Below the pieces are notes generated by a model. The model had not been told where the DNA came from. It worked only from the letters and a program-made list of their open reading frames with translations, and ran no database searches. From Kappaphycus alvarezii (taxonomy: Eukaryota > Rhodophyta > Florideophyceae > Gigartinales > Solieriaceae), in the NCBI GenBank assembly GCA_002205965.3, contig NADL03000596.1:310001-374000 (forward strand): a stretch of DNA of 64,000 nucleotides. Reading direction: 5' to 3'. The translations under genes were made by a program, and so were the position numbers. Within the stretch, counting starts at the first letter, position 1. The number at the start of each line of letters is the position of its first letter. This document shows positions 22,643 to 34,026 of this stretch, in pieces.

Positions 22643-23980
22643 TCCACGCGGCTAATGCGTTATGTGGAATAGGCGAGAGTGTTTCTGTGTGTCAAAAATC
22701 GCGAGCTAGACTCAATCTATGCACTCAACCAAGCAATCCCGGTGCGTTACAGATTCGGGCATTCTCCCGTCAAGCTATCATGGTATTTCGCTTTGCTCAA
22801 AATACCGAAGCAGCTATCGTTATTCGATTAGGTCCCGTTGGTGTTTCACTGCTGCAGTGGACCCTCGATAATCATGCCGTAAAGTTATTCGCTGTATACT
22901 ACAGACACGAGTAAAAATGTCTTCACCGTAACTATGCCAGGGGGACTTTGCCGGAGAATCAAGGTTATTTACAGTTGGGTGGTGGTTTGTAAAGCAAACA
23001 CATACACGTTTACTGTAATGTATACAGCGACATGTTGCATAATGCCAATTTGATTATTGGACAAGAATTTTCTTTGAAAAAAGTAGGGTAGGCCAACTAC
23101 AGTACTGTACAATACAGACATGGCATCAACATTAACTTTGTGGAGGTTTAATTTCTACCGTAGTATAATACATGTACAGTACTATACAGTACAGTACATA
23201 CGATGAAAGTGGCATTGAGAAAAACCTGCAAGTGGCACAATAAAATGACTTTTTTGCCAAAGAAATCAACTAATCAGCCATTGCCAGCGAGGGAGGTTCA
23301 GGGATGGTGCTAAATCAGGACGCAGTATACAGGTACATACTCAGTACCTTGCCCCATCTCCCACATCCTTGACTGCGAAAGAAACGCTTGTCCACTTGCA
23401 CGACGAAACTAGAAAAGCTTTTTGACTTTGCTATGACTGTACCGCACTTGTACACGAGCTTGTTGACATTTACCGCAACAAAAAAAAAGTGCCAAAGAGA
23501 GGCTGTACGGTATAGTACGGTACAGTACAGTACATTGTACAATACTAGAATACTACGTATTTTCAGCTGTAAGCCGAAGAAGGTTTTCTTAGCAAACTGT
23601 AAAAGAAACGTATCACACAATGCATGCAATGTACCAACTGCATGACCGTATAATTTCTTCAACACTGCAAGCTCGGCCAATTGATGCTTATAATGCCATG
23701 TCAGGGAAGATTGCCGAAACTTCCCTACAGTGCCATTTGGGCCCCCCTCTTCGCAATAGCCCTCCCCTTTTCCAGACCACCCATCACGTTTCTCTCTCAA
23801 ATCCATTTCTCCTACTGCTACTCACCCTCCCGCACCACTCTGCTCAAAAATTTTATCACCGCTAGCGCCTGTGCCACAGGCTTTTATCACCCGGGAATCT
23901 TTTGCTGCCTTTCGCGGCACTCTGCGCCCTCGTTGCTTCGCATTTCTTCTCGCCATATCGATTAACCTCGTGCCCGTTAC
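22643..23980. other. Intergenic stretch with TACAGTAC palindrome clusters
   Basis: No gene recognised. Palindromic runs of GTAC/TACAGTAC type occur at 23098-23115, 23170-23200 and 23510-23550, and further ones at 20905-20925 and 26265-26310. They could fold into cruciforms and make several adjacent weak hairpins. A pyrimidine-rich stretch (23745-23990) lies directly upstream of the protease-like gene and may hold its promoter or untranslated leader. Confidence 0.45.
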
Positions 23981-25342
23981 ATGGCCTCTGCTTGCCTGCG
24001 CGCAGTCACCTGCTTTCTCCTAATCTGTTCACTCGATGCTGTCGTTCAGACGCCTTTTGGCCCCGAACTCTAGCTCAACATGTTCAACATTACCTTGATA
24101 ATGGGGGCCATCGAAAATATCAAAAGGCTTTCGGCTTGGGTCCTAACGTTTATTTCAACCCGCTTGTTTTTCTCGAGAGAGAGGATATTCACCCATCCCA
24201 GTCAAAGTCCAAGGACTATGCATCCGATCTGCAAATATTGCGCGCATTATCTCTTCCTGTACCCGGCGTTGACCCCCTGGACAAAGTTGTCAAAGATCGT
24301 CAACTGGGCCCCTCGGTGTCACCTCTAGCGGAAAAATTGTCGCGGGAGAGGAGTCGCGGTTTGCCATAACGTATTCTGCAAACACACCACCAAACGTGAG
24401 AAGCGTCGTCGAGTCTGCGGTCAAAAAATGGGCTGACAAATTTCAGTCGGTAGTAACCATTCGAATCAGTTTTACGTGGTCGTCAGATTTGAGTGATTCG
24501 ACTTTAGGCGCTGCCACCTCCCCCACGTCTGTGAACGGCGGAGGTTCAGCAAACGGCGCGTCGTTCACTCCATCTCTTGCGTCTGCAATTGGAGAGAGGG
24601 ATGTAACTCCGAATTCATTTCATGTAGCTATGGTACTGAATGAGAGAGTAAGATGGCATTTCGATGTCGGGCGTCGAGCGCCATTTGATAGGTTTGATTT
24701 GGCGACAACTGTTTGCATGAATTAACTCATGGATTGTTCTTCTCGGGCATGATTACAGGGGACATGCAATCGAGAAGGGCGAATTTTCTCAGGGATCGGC
24801 CGGGGAGGTTTGACCAATTTATGAGAGTGGAGGGGAACATTCCTGTAGCGCGAGTGTGCGCGCGAAACCAGACGAATCTATTCAATGCGATCACGAATCC
24901 GACTTTGCGATTTGTCGATCAAGAGTCAAGGGCGAATTTCGCGTTGTTCTCGCCGGGAGAATTTCAAGAGGGTAGCTCAGTATACCATTTTGACAATGTA
25001 ACCTTAAGCAGTGATTGTCAAAGCGGAGGGATTGAGACATCACAGTGCTCGGATTTGATGACGCATCAACTAAATGTTGGGTACACGCAGCAGGAAATTG
25101 GAGAGACGACTTCCCGCGTGTTGATGGCAATGAGGAGCAGTGCAGTTGGAGTGCTTGGCAACGCCTCTTGTGACTTACCTGACTCGCCGCTAACTTCTGG
25201 GACTGAAACACTAGATACTGCTTTTACCCTTCCAACGTGGGGAATCGCGGCAGTGGCTGGAGTTGCTGGTGTTGGAGTGATAACGGTGGCCGGTGTTGTG
25301 TTTGCATCGATTGCAGCAAGAAAAAGAGGAGGTACCGGCTAG
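23981..25342 (+). pseudogene. Secreted, membrane-anchored zinc-metalloprotease-like gene, frame-broken
   Basis: The proposed start at 23981 gives a signal peptide (MASACLRAVTCFLLICSLDA). Next is FNIT with a following DNGGHRKYQKAF in another phase, the usual N-terminal pattern of predicted secreted metalloproteases (FxIxFxxG...yQxAF). Then ITYSANTPPNVRSVVESAVK with KWADKFQSVVTIRI and a later TLGAA, and near 24716 the zinc site HELTH followed by GLFFSG, close to the HEIGHGLGFSG of such proteins. The C-terminal part is cysteine-containing and extracellular-like. A hydrophobic segment (TWGIAAVAGVAGVGVITVAG, about 25229-25310) precedes a basic RKR tail, so it would be a type I membrane protein. 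A stop at 24071 and at least three phase changes (near 24095, 24368 and 24705) break it. Introns cannot be excluded, but no convincing GT-AG pairs were seen. The family name is uncertain. Confidence 0.55.
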
Positions 25343-26894
25343 TTGTAGTGCTTGCTCAAGGTCTAATTTTTTATAACGTGTAGGTGTTGTGACCAGAGTA
25401 GTTTTGTACAGAAACAAAGCCATAGCGAGGGACAGGCAGCGGTATTCTTGTCCAGCCAGATATGGTACGGTATGAATAGGAGAAGGATATAAAGGATGTC
25501 TGTAGATGTTCCGAATCGAGGCCTACTTTCCTGAGGTGCGAGGGAGCTAAAAGTAGCGATAACAAGTCGCCACTTGAGATAGGCGTGAATCACCAGGCAG
25601 AAGCTAGGGAGTGTAGATGCAGTTAAACAGGTGATCTTCGCAGAGAGTCTCTCTGGAGCGGTGCGTTGTCATACTATGCTTTCGTGCTCCGAAGGCTGCA
25701 CTTCATCATCGCAGAGTCCGTTGAGATTCCTAGTACAAACGAGAGCTGCTCATGGCCTTTGATGCGTTATTTGGTTTTTGGGATCACTCGTGAGTAGTAT
25801 CACAGTACATTAATTATAATCGCTCCTCTGGATTGGCACGCCTGAGTGCCTCAAGGCACGAGTTCGGCATTGCTACCACTGCAAACCGTGATGAGCAAGA
25901 CCATTCATTTCTTGTACTGCAACCCCATCGCAGTTTCCGTCTGCAACGGGTTGCATGCAGCGATATCGGGTAAAATTGCAAGCCACTTGGTGGCGACGAA
26001 CATGATTTTGGGCAACATTGAGGGTTGCTGTTCTTTCTAAGATCAGATATGAAACCATTTTTTCTGTACTGTTCGAATGTTTGTAGCAGCGGTAGCGTTC
26101 AGTTGCATTGAATTTGCAAAGTGGAATTTCAATATGTTGGAGGGACCTCAAGACAAGTTGAATTCTCTTGAAGTTTCATCGCTGATCTGGGAAATACAAG
26201 TTCCTTGTGGGATTCCGCTCAGTGAGGGTCTCTCGAAGGATCCTCCTAATTAAATTCTGTGCCATACAGTACTGTAGTGTACCGTACTTTACTGTACTTA
26301 CTGTACAATGCCAAGAAATGTTTATTTCTGGACAACACGATAGAAAAATAACACAACCCTTGTAACTCGGGTGCAGTAAGCCCGGTATCAAGTATAATTC
26401 CGTAAAAATTTAGTACGCAGCAACAACACAATCACTGTCAGCAGCTAATAGAACCCACAGCCAACTCAAGTCATGCGTTTCACGCCAACGCTCTGCGAGC
26501 CAATTTACATATTTACTGTACTTTAAAAAAAAAAACTTTACCGCCGTACAGAAATGACTGTGGAAGCGTAAAACAATCACAAATGAAACCCAAACTGAAA
26601 CTGAAACTGAGACATTTGAGTCCATCCACCGTAGATTCCTGCTTGCGCCATACACCGTAGGGCGCGGTCTATCCCACCATCCGCTACCCGCCCTGTTCAC
26701 ATCATCCGCCGTCATCATCATCGGCGTTCCGCACATCACACACGCGGTCACATCAAGAGCCCACAAGGCCAACCATGCGTGCCCCGTCCCCACCGCATCC
26801 CCAACAACACCCCCCCTAAAACCCCCGCCACCTTCGCCACCAACGCCATCACCAGACTACCCGAGTTTCCGCCCCGTCCACCACCACCACCACC
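25343..26894. other. Intergenic, 1.5 kb
   Basis: No coding region supported. It contains a TACAGTACTGTAG-type cluster at 26265-26310 and a small CTGAAA repeat near 26593-26610. The 127-residue minus-strand frame at 26410-26793 has no known similarity and overlaps the likely promoter of the next gene. Confidence 0.4.
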
Positions 26895-27679
26895 ATGCCA
26901 AACTCAACCGCCCACACCCCTGCCACCCCAGCCTCCACTTCCCGTCAAACCCGTCCCGTCTCGGCCCAAAACTGGATCATCCAGTACCACGATGTGTGGA
27001 GTCGCCTCACCCTCTCCTCCTTCTACCAAGATCTCGCGGAGCAATCCCTCTCCGTAAATCAGTTTGCACGCTGGTTACTCGACCGTGCAAGCATCTCCAT
27101 GGGTGTACTCAAGGCCGCAACAACAGTGAGCCTCACCTTGACCAAGAGAACCGGCCGCGACGCGCTCCCTCTCCTCCGCGTCGCCGAGGAGAACACCCGA
27201 TTTCTCGTCCAGTACACAGCCATGCAAGGTCTGGATATCAACTCGCAATACCGTCTCAGCCATGCCGCGAAGCGTCTCGTCGATCTCATGGAGGCGTCTA
27301 CCGCCCCTGACGCGTCGCCCATTGTCGCTATCACAGCCGTGTGGGGATTTATGTTGTCGTCGTGGCAGGCGTGGGCGTTATGTCGGCGGCGCGGGCGTGG
27401 GCTCCCCCACACTTTGAGAATATTGCCCAGTTTCTTTCGAGAGAGTCGTCTATCTTGGCTTTGGTTGAGACGCAAGCGTTGTTGGACGAGATGCTCAATG
27501 CGGAAAACACCTTGCCCGATTTTGAAAAGGCAGGAAAGACATTTGAGGAGATCGCGCGTCGCGCTTGTGCGGTGTTGGATCACACGCTGTATATGGGCGA
27601 GGGAAATCAGGTTCCGTTATGTGTCTGTGGAAGGAAGGGCCACTTACCAGCGCAATGTACCTTCAAGTCACATATCTAA
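26895..27679 (+). pseudogene. TenA/THI-4-like (heme-oxygenase-fold) protein gene with one frame break
   Basis: ATG at 26895 follows a CCACC run. After a Pro/Thr-rich leader of about 25 residues (possibly a transit or disordered N terminus) comes QNWIIQYHDVWSRLTLSSFY, LAEQSLSVNQFARWLLDRAS and then LLRVAEENTRFLVQYTAMQG. This reads like the TenA family pattern: Y/W near the start, F..L..GsLs...F..WL..D. A later AVWGFMLSSWQAW corresponds to the family's AiWaiE..Y..aW. Near 27380-27400 the phase changes, and the C-terminal part (PPHFENIAQFLSRESS, FEKAGKTFEEIARRA) lies in the frame ending 27679. TenA enzymes act in thiamin salvage, hydrolysing thiamin or aminopyrimidine; the catalytic Cys and Glu cannot be placed here. 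A GT-AG pair (about 27610-27687) could instead provide a different last exon. Either a recent pseudogene or a single sequence error. Confidence 0.5.
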
Positions 27680-27765
27680 CTTTTGTAGGTCGCCATTTAT
27701 TCAGAGTGGTTTGTGGATGTTAGCTCGCATATCCCATTTCAAGCATTTCTACTCTCTCTGAGCTT

Positions 27766-28134
27766 TGTTAGTTGATTATTGGGTAGCACATTATGCACAG
27801 TTTGTTGTTGACATTGCCCTGTTTGGCCACAAGCACGTCTTTCAGTTATTGTGGAGAAGAGTTGATATAGTTTTGCGAAAAGGCTTGGTGTACTGTAGGG
27901 TGGCCACCTGTCGGAGATGTCGGGCAGTGGAAGATGTTTCCCCTAAATGTCGGAAACACTGCTATGAATTAGTGTTTACCTGTCAATAGCCACACCTCCC
28001 CTGATGTACCGGAGGTAGGAGATGATGTTTACTCATTAGTTTTCTAGAGTGTGCACGGATTAACCGATTTCTCAGTTCAGAGCCAACTGGATGGACCAAA
28101 TCGGCAACGTGCAGTAGGGCGCGCGATATGATGG
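27766..28134. other. Short intergenic gap
   Basis: A 74-residue frame at 27765-27989 has clustered Cys near its end (CRVATCRRC) but no known domain. Treated as non-coding. Confidence 0.35.
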
Positions 28135-31100
28135 CTACAGCCACCGATGACCACAAGGCGCAACTGATACGCCTACAGATGTGCGTGCGGACAGTAGCGT
28201 CCGAGGTGTGGCATTTCCTGGCAACGCGGGGTACAAACTCTTCGATAAATAAGTCTCGGGAGAAGGGACACTGAGGGAGTCAAAAACCAGTGGCTGGAAT
28301 CGGAAACCCGGGTTGCGGGAGGGCCGGGAGGGGAGCACCAGGCGCCTTGACAGCTTTTGTTGCAGGCCCAGGACCTTGCGGTGGTGCGTGATTGCGGCAG
28401 CCCCACGGGCGACTTGCGTCGCTTTTGTGAGTGAGGACTGCTTGAACAGGGACGTCACAGGGACGTCACATGCGATGGGCCGATCTGGGAAACCGGCGTC
28501 AGGGTCATGGGAGCGTTGCTCGAGGAGGATGTCGGTTGGCCTGCAGTCCGTACCGAGGACGAGATTCTTCACTTCAAAATCATGGTACAGGCCGCCGGTG
28601 CGGAAAACGTGCCACGCGAACACGTTGCGGACGGAGTTGTGGCGGGGAATGCTTACAAAACTCTGAGACGCAGCGGTCTGCGGCATGGTCACCGTGGACA
28701 TCTAGATAATGTTGGCAGCGGTGGCATTTCAAGTGCAACGAGTCTGTGTAGACTGGGAGACCGAGGTGCCTGCGCAGCATGATGCTCCAGTGCTCCGACG
28801 ACACCATAGTCGCAGTGATGGGATGCGCAAATAGGAACGCGGCGGCAGCTCTGTGACGAAAGGCCAGGCCGCTTATGCGGTGACGACTGGCTTCCTCGGA
28901 GTGGCAGCTGGGACGGGGCACTCTCTTCCATAGGTCATTTTCCCAAAACACCTTTGCCTTGGCCTCTTGATATGCCCGATTTAGATGAGATTGAAGATTG
29001 ACGGGCATGTCAGCAAGGAGGGCAGGGCCAGAGGCTCCTAGGTAGGAGACCAACGGATCGCCTTGGATCGCACGGATAAAGTTGAGCAGAGGCGAGCGCG
29101 TCTGGTTGACCAGGAAGGATCTACCGCCATGAGCGCGTTTCCCAAGAGCGGCGACCGAGCGGGGTCTAGAAATAGGCGGCCGTGCAGAAGCGGGCGGGAG
29201 CAGCGTCCATAATGCTGGCAGCGACAGCTCCTTGCAGGTAGGGACCGATCATCGAGAATCCATGCCTTCCAAGACGGAGGGGGAGACACGCTTATTCCCA
29301 GGTGTCGTCCGTTACGGAGACGGTATGGAGCGCGAAATAGGAGGACCGCTGCAGAGAGTCAAACTCAGCTACGGGCACAAAGGGGTGCTGGGGGTCAGCA
29401 AGCCGAGACGCTTGAATTACAAGGCATGCCGAGGTACATAGGCGGTGCATGTAGAAACGAGCCTGGGGTCCCGGGCCTGCTCCTGCAGCGCCAGGGTGCG
29501 GCGGCCCCCCTCCAGTTTGTTGCGAGGAGCTCAAACCCATCGCCGGGGCATTCCGAGAGAGGAAACTCGGCCAGAAATACCGTAAGGTCCGCTGGCGAAG
29601 TGTGCCGCCAAGAGATGTGGTTGATGAAAAGCCCGTAAGACTGGCCGAAGAGCGCAAGAGACCGGAGGGCTCGTCGTAGAGTGTTGAGTGATCCCATTCT
29701 TGTGCCGTCATCGGCGTGCCAACTATTCAATATGATACCCTCCTTTTCCGCGACCCGCCGACTGAGCCGCTGGATCGCCAAGGCGAAAAGCAGCGCGCTC
29801 GCAAAATCCCCCTGCTGGGTTCCCTGGGCGCTAGAAAGAGTCGTCTGCTCGCGATTTGGAACAATTCGCGATGGTTGGGAGCGACCTACACTATGTTTGC
29901 AAATCGAGCGGGGGGGCACGGGATGGCAGCATGTCCAGCATTGATTGCCTATCAACGCAGTTGAAGGAGTTGCCGGCATCGATGAGGACGGTGGCCACGT
30001 TAGGGTCCGATGTGACCCTTCGAGGCATAGTGCGCACGTCATGGACGATAGCATCCATGCCTGCTTTGACGCCAGTGGCCGTCTAGAAGGGGGTCAAAAA
30101 GGCACGGGAATCATCAATAGCTGACGGGGGCAGCTCCCGATAAGGTTCGTAAGATGTCATAAGGAGTTGGCAAAGGGCAAGAGGACGGGGAAACGGGGGA
30201 TGTGATAGACGACTCCATGTCCAACATTAGATGGGGTGGACCGCGGGACTGTCGAGGGTGAGGGGTTCGCAGCCGCCTGGCGCTCAACACCGTCCATGGT
30301 AGACAAGGACAAGGAAGGCGGAAGCTCTTCTAGGTCAGCGTGTGGAACCATGCTTTCCACGGTGTACAACGATCTGGGAGCAGCGGGTTGTCTAGCATCC
30401 CCAGCGTGGTCCCGGGACTGGGTATCAGCATGGTCACGCATCAGAGTCGAGGAGACTCTAAGAGTATCCAGGCGGGTCTCGGCGGCGTCCGGGTGATTTT
30501 TGCGCAAGGGGAAGCGACGTTTGTGTGCTGCCGCGGAGGAAGCATGGCCCTTTCCTGGAGGCGGAGTCGAAGAGGAGGGTCCACCACCTCCCCGTGACAG
30601 GGGCGGGGTGGCGTTGCTGCGTTTGCTCCCCTGGGAAGGAGAAACGGTGGTGGGCAGGGGGGTCTGGGGATGCATCTGTGCCAACTGCTGGGCCTCAGCA
30701 GGTGTCGGATCGGGCCTTGGTGTACCAACTGGTTTGGCCTCCTGACGGGCGAGGGCAGTTCCTTTGGCGGGGCATCGTTATGGGTGCTGGAGCCCGGTTT
30801 CCGGGATTGCCTGGGCCTCTGAAGCAATGCTGCAATGTCCTTAGTGCGGCCACGAAGGGCCAATACAAAGGACTGCAGGGTGTAGGGTTTGCGGAGCGGC
30901 TGTCTGCCCAGCGGACAGCACTTTGCATCAACTTCGTTTGCTTCGTGAGGCGTGTTACAACGCCGCCAGCAGCGAAGGCACCCAGAGCCTTGACGGCGAC
31001 AGGGAGGGCTGTCCCAGACGAGAAAAGATCAGGGAAGACCGCCATCAGGTGGGTAAGTGTAGATATCATGTGGGGGGCGTTTGAAGCCGGAAGGAAAGTA

Positions 31101-31603
31101 TAGATAAAGGTCCACTTGCGAACAAATGAGATGATAACATGGTTCGGGAGCGGCACTTGGGCGCGGCGAGCGGCCTCAAAGAGGTAACGTTGGGTCTACT
31201 CCGCGGTCGCGAACGAAGCCAGGTGCCGGATCTATAACCAGATGAATGATGGTCGCGGGGGAGGGCGGCTACTTCTCGAGCTCCCCGGTGCGAGTATTCA
31301 TAAGGAGAGATGAGCGCGTGAACCCGGACAAGAAGCGACGGGCGGTGGCGACGGTTGCTGGGCGGAAGTATCTTCAGGTCGGCCATTGATACTGCACGCT
31401 TCTGAAAGTGTCAGCAGAGATTGGGTACGCTCCGGATCCGGAATGCCGAAACTTTCCAGATGGAGGAGCGCTAAAGCGGGCGCGATTGAGGCGATCCGGA
31501 CGCGGCCACGGTAACCCTGGAGGGACTCGTAGCGGCGTCTTGGCGCCGGGGGGGAAATGGCGACAAGCGCGTGGGGGGTGGGGGTGGGGAAGCTAGTATG
31601 CAA
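28135..31603 (-). pseudogene. Reverse transcriptase element with zinc finger and R2-like nuclease, long minus-strand copy
   Basis: Read from 31603 to 28135. First is an N-terminal region of unknown fold, then a Pro/Ser-rich linker (30157-30684). RT blocks follow: VKAGMDAIVHDVR, VLIDAGNSFNCVDR, QGTQQGDFASALLFALAIQ, and the catalytic WHADDGT near 29.71 kb. Then comes a C-terminal zinc finger CHRCQHYLDVHGDHAADRC (about 28.66 kb) and a nuclease region with RHNSVRNVFA, CRPTDILLEQ, ACDVPVTSLF and GFRFQPLVFDSL, ending 28135. The order RT, CCHC-like finger, then RPxD...D...K is that of non-LTR elements with a restriction-like endonuclease. Several frame changes and stops break it. It belongs to a different subfamily from the copies on + at 32-38 kb: the finger and nuclease align in pattern, not in sequence. 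Confidence 0.7.
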
Positions 31604-32113
31604 GGATAGGGGAAGAGAAACCTAATTGCGGAATAGAGTTAGATGAGCGTACTGCGTAACCGCGTAATTGCGCTGCATAAAGTAACTGTTGCATGTACAG
31701 AGGGCTGAAATACCCATGACTTCAAAACAAGTCCAGAAAGGCACTCCGCACTTGGACGCAACAAAACCTAGTCGTCACCTTGGTTTTATTTTGGTGGCTT
31801 GGTCTTATTTTAGTCCAGGTACGAAATGGCTTTCTGCTCTAACTTAGAAGTCGTGGGCATTTCAGCCCCCTCTATGCAGCAGCTGCTATATTGCACAGAG
31901 CAATCACCCGGCATGGCTCCGGCTGTGGTGTATATCAGGAGCAGTACGCTGCAAGCACGAGATGAGCCACGACGATTCAATTGTCTTCAAGTTTCAAAAG
32001 TCCTTGTGTATCGCGATGACACGATGGAACCCGAAGTAATAGGGGTACACTCTGAAGGACCGACGATGATCGCAAGTGAGATATTTTTCTGTACACACAT
32101 TGCACTTGGATAT
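31604..32113. other. Intergenic gap
   Basis: A 119-residue frame (31826-32185) runs into the dispersed motif at 32114-32160, so its end is repeat sequence. No known similarity; not called as a gene. Confidence 0.35.
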
Positions 32114-32160
32114 TACCGACCACATCTTCCATGCATTAAAATAACCCAAAAATTTCCCCA
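32114..32160 (-). repeat. Dispersed G-rich terminal motif, copy 3 (reverse)
   Basis: Plus strand reads TACCGACCACATCTTCCATG, then CATTAAAATAACCC and AAAAATTTCCCC, the reverse complement of copy 2 with very few changes. It lies about 60 bp before the inverted RT fragment at 32221. Confidence 0.65.
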
Positions 32161-32220
32161 TTGCACTTTACAGAAATTCTCTTGATAGAGATATACTGTA
32201 GATATAGAAATGCTCCTGTG

Positions 32221-32377
32221 CATGGTGTGGCAGGAGCAAACAACGGAAGTTGGCAGTGATATCGGAACCACTGGGAAAATTGCCGGGCCTCGATGTGCGT
32301 TGGTAGTCCGGGACATGGCGCACAGTATACCCACTCTTTGGAGCCCGGGAGCCCTATGGATGCGCGGAACGCTTGCC
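32221..32377 (-). repeat. Inverted duplicate of part of the RT element (left arm)
   Basis: The reverse complement of 32221-32377 matches 32701-32856 over about 155 bp at roughly 90% by eye. Both begin GGCAAGCGTTC and end ACACCATG. On minus it encodes the same stretch (MGLPGSKEWVYC-like) as the right arm on plus. The arms are separated by 323 bp and would form a long stem. Confidence 0.75.
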
Positions 32378-33183
32378 AGCTGCCGGTTAAGCCGCGGACC
32401 CCAAAAAGCCCTCCTTGGGAATAGGGCTCACCTCCGCGAAAGCTATCGCCCCTGCAGCCTTCCTCGCGTCAAGCTCGGCAACGGACAAGCTGGCCAGACA
32501 CTTCTTGCCATCGCCAATCAAGTCTCTGGAAACATACGCCTCCGCCGTGGACGCCCACCGGAAATGGTCCCTGTCTTGCCTACCGTCCAAGATCATTCCG
32601 TTCACAGTGTTCTGCTCTCAAAAGACACCACCGCAGAAGACACTGACGGATGCTTCTCATGAGGCAGTGCAACAGGCGATTCCCACCGAAGACTGTAGGA
32701 GGCAAGCGTTCTGCGCATCCATGGGGCTTCCGGGCTCCAAAGAGTGGGTATACTGTGCGCCATGTCCCGGACTACAAACGCACATCGAGGCCCGGCAATT
32801 TTCCCAGTAGCTCCGATATCACTGCCAAGTCCCGCTGTTAACTCCTGGCACACCATGCCCGAGAACAAATTGCTCTCACACGTTAGACGTCTACGGTGAC
32901 CACCTCCTCCACTGCCTGCACGGCCCCCACAGGAGCATCCGTCACGACCGGCAAGTGAATCTTTTGCTAGAGACCTGGCCAAAGCCGCCCTTCATCCCAT
33001 CGTAGAGCTGCGAGAGGGCCTCCACCGCACCAGACCGGATACTCGGGCAATGGGAAGCCGCGGTGGGACTGACTTCTTCGACATCACCTTTGTCCATGAG
33101 GGTGCGCTGAGCGTTGCGGTACTTGGTCGAGGGTCAGAGCCTTCCTGGCGCGGGAGAAACCGCCACTTGAGACGGTATCTTTC
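32378..33183 (+). pseudogene. RT element fragment: post-RT region, zinc finger and start of nuclease
   Basis: From about 32415 the + frame reads MGIGLTSAKAIAPAAFLASS, then CRRQAFCASMGLPGSKEWVY, near-parallel to 37104-37667 of the long copy. It continues in another phase with the finger CPRTNCSHTLDVYGDHLLHC (about 32.86-32.93 kb). After further phase changes comes GGTDFFDITFVHE near 33.07 kb, the nuclease Asp block. The RT catalytic part is absent, so the copy is 5' truncated, and the tail block STLGGWHPDA is absent too. It is preceded by an inverted duplicate of its own middle (32221-32377), a structure that could come from an inverted priming event or from two opposed insertions. Confidence 0.7.
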
Positions 33184-33707
33184 AAAATAGAGGTGACGCC
33201 TTTCTCACGATCCACTGACCAACACATCGGGGGCCTCCTTCCCTCCCCCCCCCTTCACCCATCACTTCTCCTTCGTAGTGCGGGCCGGTACTGCCGTGTG
33301 CGGCACAAGGCCGAGTGTATTCAGCGCGCTGCACGCGCTCGCACCCCTCCGTCTCCCGCTGACGTTCTTCTTCACTGCCTTTCATTTTGTGCATGCTCAA
33401 CGCGCACCGCCCACTTTTTGTCAACACCCCACCTTTTTGGCTTTCGCATCTCCACCTCGCTTTGGCTACACTACAGTAGAGGCGATTCTGCTACAGGCGT
33501 CCAAGACTTCCCCCTTCTTCGCCGCCGAGCTCGACTTCGCAAGAGCCGAACTCCGCCGGCAAGTTCAAATTTTGAAACGGTCAATTTTTTCATCAACTAC
33601 ACGTGGCCACCTGGATCGCAGGTTTGGTGAAAAATACGCTGTGGAAAAAGGAGGTCTGAGGTGCATACCGGCGGACAGAATAGGAGTCCCGAGGATTGGC
33701 ATATAGT
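33184..33707. other. CT-rich stretch, no gene supported
   Basis: Overlapping + frames (33193-33630, 33278-33706) exist because the stretch is pyrimidine-rich and lacks stops. No motif or family resemblance. Confidence 0.35.
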
Positions 33708-33710
33708 ACT

Positions 33711-33744
33711 GGGCGCACCCGGAAATAACCAAATCGCCAAATTG
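33711..33744 (+). repeat. Left terminal inverted repeat
   Basis: 34 bp, begins GGGCGCACCCGG; exact reverse complement of 34527-34560; preceded by the ACT duplication. Confidence 0.92.
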
Positions 33745-34026
33745 TTTTAATTTGATGTCGGTCCGAAAAATCCCACAAATGCCAACCCGCCAGCCCGCCA
33801 CATTCTTTTTGTGCCTTAACCTGAAAATGTAGAAAACTGTATTGGTCCTTTCCCCAGTCCTTCCCTAAGTCAACACCCATCTTCCCCTCCCTATCAAGCC
33901 CATCCTTCTCAATACAAGTTTCTCCCTTCACCCAAGTTTTCTCTATGGATCCTCCTCCCCCTCGCTCCGCTTCCCTGCCATTGATGCCAGCATGTAGAGA
34001 TGATACGACCGCCTCCGTTTTCGTTC

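Noticed and set aside
22621-22914. 97-residue frame beginning MEDVVGY
   Set aside because: Its start is the dispersed G-rich motif sequence; the rest matches nothing known.
26410-26793. 127-residue minus frame
   Set aside because: No similarity recognised; overlaps the probable promoter of the TenA-like gene.
27059-27583. 174-residue minus frame opposite the TenA-like gene
   Set aside because: Shadow of the GC-rich sense frame, which has family-like blocks.
30500-31103. Long + frames opposite the minus RT element
   Set aside because: Gly/Arg-rich shadows of the Pro/Ser-rich linker on the minus strand.
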